From Allomuricauda sp. (GTDB lineage: Bacteria; Bacteroidota; Bacteroidia; Flavobacteriales; Flavobacteriaceae): DNA of 37,208 bases. Each line of letters opens with the position of its first letter. Position 1 is the first letter of the stretch. Shown piece by piece: positions 32,518-37,208 of this stretch. A program made the position numbers and the translations under genes. The stretch is from assembly GCA_030148335.1 (NCBI GenBank), contig JASBTQ010000033.1:1-37208 (forward strand), in the 5' to 3' direction. The notes beneath the pieces were generated by a model that worked only from the letters and a program-made list of their open reading frames with translations, had not been told where the DNA came from and did no database searches.

Positions 32518-32850
32518 ATGGGTCTGAAGGAATTAAAACAGAAAAAATGGTTCAAAGTCTTTACCAACACGTATATTTTGGTACTGACCATTTTTGTGAT
32601 ATGGATGGCCTTTTTCGACACCAATTCCCTATTGATCCACATGGAGCTGCGGAACGAGATCAAGAAACTGGAAAAACAGAAGGATTTCCTCAAAGATGAA
32701 ATTGCAAAGGACAAGGAGATCCTCGAAAAGATGTCGGATAAAAATGAATTGGAAAAACTGGCCCGCGAAAAATATTACATGAAAAAGGAAAATGAGGAAA
32801 TCTTCCTTATCGAGTACGAGGACAGTTTGAAAAACAAACAAAATGACTGA
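32518..32850 (+). CDS. Septum formation initiator (FtsB/DivIC-like)
   Basis: A 110-residue single-pass membrane protein: a short basic cytoplasmic start, one transmembrane helix at about 18-35 (NTYILVLTIFVIWMAFF), then a periplasmic coiled coil (LRNEIKKLEKQKDFLKDEI) and a conserved tail with LEKLAREKYYMKKENEEIF. This is the layout of FtsB and DivIC, which join the FtsQ/FtsL complex at the division site. It is 2 bases after udk and overlaps mutA by 8 bases, so a division gene is coupled to propionate metabolism genes; this order appears conserved in the family. Confidence 0.9.
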   Translation: MGLKELKQKKWFKVFTNTYILVLTIFVIWMAFFDTNSLLIHMELRNEIKKLEKQKDFLKDEIAKDKEILEKMSDKNELEKLAREKYYMKKENEEIFLIEYEDSLKNKQND

Positions 32851-34222
32851 CAGTGGCCTATTTGATGAATTTCCCGAAGTTTCCGCAAAACAGTGGAAAC
32901 AGAAGATACAGTATGACCTAAAAGGGGCCGACTACAACGACACCTTGGTCTGGGAATCGTTGGAGGGCATCAAGGTAAAGCCCTTCTACCACTCGGAAGA
33001 CATGGAAAGCACCAAGACCTTTCCCCTACCCGAAGGTCATACGTGGCAAATTGCGGAGGCTGTCTATGCCGGAGACCCTAAAAAAGCAAATGCAAAAGCC
33101 TTGGACGCCCTCAAAAAAGGAGCTGGCAGTTTGATTTTTACCATTCCCGACCCAAAAACAGATTTTTCCGTCCTTCTTGCTGATATCGATTTGGAAAAAA
33201 CTCCAATACATTTCAATTTCGGGCTTTTGGAAGTGGAACCCATCAAACGGCTATTGTCCGTGACCGATGGTCAAAAAGCGAATATATTTCTCAACTTGGA
33301 CATTATTGGGCATTTGGCCAAAGATGGAAACTGGTATCACAATCTGGAAAAAGACCATGAACTGCTCAATGAAATTTATAGGCTTGGCAACATTCCAATA
33401 TTGGGTGTCGATGTTTCCCATTATCAAAACGCAGGTGCAAACAAGGTGCAGCAACTGGCCTATGGATTGGCCCATGCCCATGAGTACCTGAACCATTTTG
33501 TCCCATCGGGAGTAGTCGAAGGATCTTTTCCAATCGTGTTCAAAGTGGCCGTGGACGGCAACTATTTCTTTGAAATAGCGAAATTGAAAGCATTGCGTTG
33601 GCTCTGGAACACGTTGTCCGTAGCATACGGTTTGAAAAATGATTGCCACATTCTTGCCGTGCCCACCAAACGGAACAAGACCCTGTACGATTACAACGTG
33701 AACATGCTCCGTACCACTTCCGAATGCATGTCTGCCGTACTGGGCGGTGCCGATACGATCTGTAACCTTCCCTATGATGCCATTTACCATAAGGACAATG
33801 AGTTTGGCTGCCGTTTGGCCCGAAACCAATTGCTTTTGCTGAAAGAGGAGAGCTATTTTGACAGCACTTCAACTGCTTCGGAAGGAGCTTATTACATCGA
33901 ATCGCTGACCCAACAACTGGCGGAAAAGGCATTGGCGTTGTTCAAACAGATAGAAGCTTCCGGTGGATTTTTGGATGCCTTGAAAAAAGGGGCCATACAG
34001 CAAAAAATCAAGGAAAGTGCCGCAAAGGAACAACAGCTTTTTGATGAGGGCAAGATCATATCATTGGGAACGAACAAATACCAGAACCCCCATGATCGCA
34101 TGAAAGATGATCTGGAGCTATACCCCTTTGTGAAAACCCAGCCCCGAAAAACTCTTATTGAGCCCATTATAGCCCGAAGACTGGCAGAAAACATGGAACA
34201 AAAACGATTGGACAATGAGTAG
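32843..34222 (+). CDS. mutA: Methylmalonyl-CoA mutase, small (beta) subunit
   Basis: The smaller, non-catalytic partner of the heterodimeric mutase. It has a TIM-barrel of the mutase type: [20 protein letters not shown] at the start, [14 protein letters not shown], then the later [20 protein letters not shown] and [17 protein letters not shown] segment ([17 protein letters not shown]). At 459 aa it lacks the C-terminal cobalamin-binding domain and the DxHxxG motif, as is usual for this short Bacteroidota form. It overlaps the FtsB-like gene by 8 bases and mutB by 8 bases, which suggests strict coupling. Product and partner together convert (R)-methylmalonyl-CoA to succinyl-CoA. Confidence 0.94.
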   Translation: MTDSGLFDEFPEVSAKQWKQKIQYDLKGADYNDTLVWESLEGIKVKPFYHSEDMESTKTFPLPEGHTWQIAEAVYAGDPKKANAKALDALKKGAGSLIFTIPDPKTDFSVLLADIDLEKTPIHFNFGLLEVEPIKRLLSVTDGQKANIFLNLDIIGHLAKDGNWYHNLEKDHELLNEIYRLGNIPILGVDVSHYQNAGANKVQQLAYGLAHAHEYLNHFVPSGVVEGSFPIVFKVAVDGNYFFEIAKLKALRWLWNTLSVAYGLKNDCHILAVPTKRNKTLYDYNVNMLRTTSECMSAVLGGADTICNLPYDAIYHKDNEFGCRLARNQLLLLKEESYFDSTSTASEGAYYIESLTQQLAEKALALFKQIEASGGFLDALKKGAIQQKIKESAAKEQQLFDEGKIISLGTNKYQNPHDRMKDDLELYPFVKTQPRKTLIEPIIARRLAENMEQKRLDNE

Positions 34223-36302
34223 GAAGGACCTTCAGCATTTGGAATTAAGTTCAGAGTTGGGTGAAACTCATAACTCAAAACCCATAACTCATAACTATAG
34301 GCATGCCAGCTTCGCCGCTGGCATCTCTCCCTTCCTTCGAGGTCCCTATTCCACCATGTACGTGAGCAGACCATGGACCATCCGTCAATATGCCGGATTT
34401 TCCACTGCCGAAGAGAGCAATACCTTCTACCGTAGAAACTTGGAAGCTGGGCAAAAAGGTCTTTCCGTGGCCTTTGACCTCCCGACACACCGTGGGTATG
34501 ATTCTGATAATGAACGTGTTGTCGGTGATGTGGGCAAGGCCGGGGTCGCCATAGACTCTGTGGAGGACATGAAAATTCTCTTCGACGGCATTCCGTTGGA
34601 CCAAATGTCCGTTTCCATGACCATGAACGGCGCCGTGATACCCATTATGGCCTTCTACATTGTGGCTGCCTTGGAGCAGGGCGTGCCCATGGAACAACTT
34701 TCAGGCACCATCCAGAACGATATTTTGAAGGAGTTCATGGTGCGGAACACCTACATCTACCCTCCCACCCCCTCCATGCAATTGGTGGCCGATATTTTCG
34801 AGTTCACCAGCAAACATATGCCGAAGTTCAACAGTATCAGTATTTCCGGCTACCATATGCACGAAGCTGGCGCACCCGCAGCCATGGAACTGGCCTACAC
34901 CTTGGCAGATGGGATTGAATACATCCGAACCGGGATCAAGGCGGGGTTAAAAATCGATGAGTTTGCCCCTCGTCTGTCCTTTTTCTGGGGAATAGGGATG
35001 AACCATTTCACGGAAATTGCAAAGATGCGTGCCGGTCGCATGCTTTGGGCCAAACTGGTGCAACAATTCGGACCGAAAAACGAAAAATCGTCCATGCTGC
35101 GTACCCACAGCCAGACCAGTGGATGGAGCTTGACCGAGCAAGACCCCTTCAATAATGTGGCAAGGACCACCATAGAGGCCATGGCTGCCGTTTTCGGTGG
35201 CACGCAGAGCCTGCATACCAATGCGTTGGATGAGGCCATTGCACTTCCCACGGATTTCTCGGCGCGAATTGCACGAAATACCCAAATCTATTTACAGCAG
35301 GAAACCCATATCACGAGAACAGTAGATCCATGGGCCGGTAGTCATCTTGTTGAAAAATTGACCCAAGAAATTGCCGAAGAAGCCTGGAAATTGATCGAGG
35401 AAGTGGAAAAATTGGGCGGAATGACTAAGGCCATCGAATCAGGCATTCCCAAAATGCGCATTGAGGAGGCTGCGGCAAAAAAACAGGCCCGGATAGACAG
35501 CGGACAGGACATTATTGTGGGCGTGAACAAGTACCAATTGGACAATGAGGACGACCTCCAAATCCTGGAAGTTGACAATGTAAAGGTCCGCAAGCAGCAA
35601 ATGGAGCGTCTTCAACACATCAAATCCACGCGAAATACGGTTGCGGTGGAAAAAGCCCTCGAAAACATTAGGATTGCGGCCAAAAAAGCAATGCAGCAGG
35701 AGACCGACCGTGAAAATTTGTTAGCTTTAGCGGTGGAAGCGGCCAAAGAACGTGCTACCCTAGGTGAGATCAGTGATGCCATGGAGAGTGCCTTTGGACG
35801 CTACAAAGCAAAAATCCAATCCTTTTCCGGAGTGTATTCCAAAGAGATCAAAAACGACGAAAGCTTTGAAAAGGCCCGAAAAATGGCCGATGAATTTGCA
35901 GTTCAGGAAGGTCGTCGCCCCAGGATCATGGTGGCCAAAATGGGCCAGGACGGACATGACCGTGGGGCAAAGGTGGTGGCCACAGGCTATGCCGACCTAG
36001 GTTTTGACGTGGACATAGGCCCCTTGTTCCAGACCCCTTCGGAAGTGGCCAAACAAGCCGTGGAAAACGACGTCCATGTGCTGGGTATCTCGTCCCTGGC
36101 TGGAGGCCATAAGACCTTGGTACCGGAAGTGGTCGAAGAACTCAAAAAAATGGGAAGGGAAGACATCATGGTGATCGTGGGCGGTGTCATACCCAAGCAA
36201 GATTATGGACACCTACTGGAACATGGTGCCGTAGCGGTTTTCGGACCCGGTACGAAGATCAGTGATGCAGCCATAGAAATACTCCACATTTTGATGGGCT
36301 AA
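34215..36302 (+). CDS. mutB: Methylmalonyl-CoA mutase, large (catalytic) subunit
   Basis: The adenosylcobalamin-dependent subunit (695 aa). The catalytic barrel begins at [20 protein letters not shown] (substrate-binding Tyr and Arg) and continues [62 protein letters not shown] and [15 protein letters not shown]. The C-terminal domain carries the cobalamin motif D579-G-H581-D-R-G584, with His581 as the lower ligand of cobalt. The start of the protein is odd: where relatives have a moderately conserved linker, this one reads [18 protein letters not shown], encoded by a 7-base tandem repeat and a hairpin. No in-frame start lies after this segment, so it must be translated if 34215 is right. No cobalamin riboswitch is seen upstream of the operon. 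Confidence 0.96.
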   Translation: MSRKDLQHLELSSELGETHNSKPITHNYRHASFAAGISPFLRGPYSTMYVSRPWTIRQYAGFSTAEESNTFYRRNLEAGQKGLSVAFDLPTHRGYDSDNERVVGDVGKAGVAIDSVEDMKILFDGIPLDQMSVSMTMNGAVIPIMAFYIVAALEQGVPMEQLSGTIQNDILKEFMVRNTYIYPPTPSMQLVADIFEFTSKHMPKFNSISISGYHMHEAGAPAAMELAYTLADGIEYIRTGIKAGLKIDEFAPRLSFFWGIGMNHFTEIAKMRAGRMLWAKLVQQFGPKNEKSSMLRTHSQTSGWSLTEQDPFNNVARTTIEAMAAVFGGTQSLHTNALDEAIALPTDFSARIARNTQIYLQQETHITRTVDPWAGSHLVEKLTQEIAEEAWKLIEEVEKLGGMTKAIESGIPKMRIEEAAAKKQARIDSGQDIIVGVNKYQLDNEDDLQILEVDNVKVRKQQMERLQHIKSTRNTVAVEKALENIRIAAKKAMQQETDRENLLALAVEAAKERATLGEISDAMESAFGRYKAKIQSFSGVYSKEIKNDESFEKARKMADEFAVQEGRRPRIMVAKMGQDGHDRGAKVVATGYADLGFDVDIGPLFQTPSEVAKQAVENDVHVLGISSLAGGHKTLVPEVVEELKKMGREDIMVIVGGVIPKQDYGHLLEHGAVAVFGPGTKISDAAIEILHILMG
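34262..34324 (+). repeat. Heptamer tandem repeat and hairpin inside the mutB 5' end
   Basis: Five consecutive 7-base units at 34262-34296: TGAAACT, CATAACT, CAAAACC, CATAACT, CATAACT. They are followed by a perfect 8-bp hairpin, ATGCCAGC (34303-34310) and GCTGGCAT (34317-34324) around TTCGCC. Both look like interspersed intergenic repeats of Bacteroidota but lie within the coding frame of mutB. Since 7 is not a multiple of 3, gain or loss of one unit would shift the frame. Confidence 0.75.
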
Positions 36303-36435
36303 CGGCTTAACGATCTAACGCAGATAACTTTAACTTTCTTTAACGCGCAAAGCACCCGTTATTCACCCCTTGTTAACAAAATACATTTTCTGGCATCTTA
36401 AATAATCGTATTTTTAGCACCTAACTTACTATGAA

Positions 36436-37208
36436 ATGGGCAAGATTATTGCTATTGCGAACCAAAAGGGCGGTGTGGGCAAAACGACCACCACGGTAAA
36501 CCTTGCAGCCTCCCTTGGCGTATTGGAAAAGAAAGTATTGCTGATCGACGCCGACCCCCAAGCCAATGCGACATCGGGCCTTGGTATTGATGTGGATTCC
36601 GTGGAACATGGCACCTACCAACTTTTGGAACATACCATGAGCGTGGACGAAGTCATCATCCCAACAGATTCGCCCAATGTGGACCTTGTTCCTGCACATA
36701 TTGACCTTGTGGCCATTGAAATAGAACTGGTGGACAAGGACAACAGGGAATATATGATGAAGGAAGCTCTAAAGGGCTTGGGCGACCGCTATGATTTTGT
36801 CTTGATCGATTGTGCCCCATCCCTGGGCCTTTTGACCCTGAATGCCCTTACCGCGGCAGACTCTGTCATGATTCCTATCCAATGTGAATATTTTGCGTTG
36901 GAAGGTCTTGGTAAGCTGTTGAATACCGTAAAAAGCGTACAAAAAATACATAACAACGACCTGGACATCGAGGGTATGCTACTGACCATGTACGATTCCA
37001 GGCTCCGCTTGTCCAATCAAGTTGTGGAAGAAGTGAAAAAACATTTCGCCGATATGGTGTTCGACACCATCATCCAAAGAAATGTGAGACTGAGTGAAGC
37101 CCCAAGTTATGGAGAGAGCATCATAAAATATGATGCCAGCAGCAAAGGTGCCTCCAATTACCTTAACTTGGCCAATGAAATTTTGAAGAAAAACAAGGAG
37201 AAAGTTTA
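36436..37208 (+). CDS. parA: Chromosome-partition ATPase ParA/Soj (3' end not in window)
   Basis: A deviant Walker A ATPase for chromosome segregation with ParB. The start is the ATG at 36436; the earlier ATG at 36431 is out of frame. Motifs: KIIAIANQKGGVGKTTTTVN at the N terminus (deviant Walker A), VLLIDADPQANATSGLG (A' motif), YDFVLIDCAPSLGLLTLNAL (Walker B) and IPIQCEYFALEGLGKLLNT. Near the end are NVRLSEAPSYGESIIKYD and SNYLNLANEIL. 257 codons are visible and no stop is reached, but family members are of this length, so only the last few codons are missing. The 133 bases before it contain an AT-rich promoter-like region without a clear consensus. parB is expected next. Confidence 0.95.
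   Translation, partial: MGKIIAIANQKGGVGKTTTTVNLAASLGVLEKKVLLIDADPQANATSGLGIDVDSVEHGTYQLLEHTMSVDEVIIPTDSPNVDLVPAHIDLVAIEIELVDKDNREYMMKEALKGLGDRYDFVLIDCAPSLGLLTLNALTAADSVMIPIQCEYFALEGLGKLLNTVKSVQKIHNNDLDIEGMLLTMYDSRLRLSNQVVEEVKKHFADMVFDTIIQRNVRLSEAPSYGESIIKYDASSKGASNYLNLANEILKKNKEKV

Noticed and set aside
32386..32842. Search for a cobalamin riboswitch upstream of the mutase genes
   Set aside because: The mutase genes overlap their upstream neighbours, leaving no leader, and I see no B12-box-like sequence before udk either.
36303..36435. parS site or clear promoter before parA
   Set aside because: No near-palindrome like TGTTTCACGTGAAACA is present. TATTTTTA at 36409-36416 resembles a -7 box, but there is no TTG at the right distance, so I do not call a promoter.

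Overview
The window comes from a marine-type member of the Bacteroidota, most likely family Flavobacteriaceae. A Muricauda/Allomuricauda-like genus is my guess and is not proven. The support is a giant surface protein with a type IX secretion (T9SS) type B sorting domain and SprB-like repeats, a SusC/SusD pair, Flavobacterium-type promoters (TTG, 17-23 bases, TAnnTTTG), an IntDOT-like tyrosine recombinase and the gene order udk - septum initiator - mutA - mutB.

Layout. (1) About 1-3951 is accessory DNA beside tRNA-Pro(GGG): small and hypothetical genes, one of them clearly AT-rich, and an integrase reading away from the 3' end of the tRNA. This is the usual arrangement of an integrative element in a tRNA gene; its other end lies outside the window. 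(2) 3952-4150 holds the tRNA, its terminator and a tRNA-derived scrap interrupted by a short interspersed repeat. (3) 4298-12607 is one gene for a 2769-residue SprB-like adhesin, with no PorP/SprF partner beside it. (4) 12719-13879 is a periplasmic or surface PQQ-type sugar dehydrogenase. (5) 13882-26903 is the most interesting part: what looks like a nearly complete peptidoglycan (murein) sugar uptake and recycling locus. murQ and a DeoR-type regulator diverge from susC-susD, then a terminator hairpin, then a tightly coupled run: GHL10 glycosidase lipoprotein, GNAT acetyltransferase, AmpG-like permease, NagZ, SAM methyltransferase and AnmK. (6) 26900-28114 is a Bcr/CflA-type efflux transporter. 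(7) 28284-31758 is a three-subunit acyl-CoA (propionyl-CoA) carboxylase, and diverging from it, 31907-36302 is udk, an FtsB/DivIC-like gene and both methylmalonyl-CoA mutase subunits. Together these give propionyl-CoA to succinyl-CoA, except for the epimerase. (8) parA begins at 36436 and is cut by the window end.

Working model for region 5 (inference from known enzyme families): SusC/SusD carry murein fragments across the outer membrane, the GHL10 enzyme trims glycan outside the cytoplasm, AmpG brings GlcNAc-anhydroMurNAc into the cytoplasm, NagZ splits it, AnmK makes MurNAc-6-phosphate, and MurQ makes GlcNAc-6-phosphate plus D-lactate. The DeoR-type protein, encoded at the shared divergent promoter, is the obvious candidate for sensing a phosphosugar. 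The GNAT and the methyltransferase have no assigned place in this route and are the parts most likely to be new.
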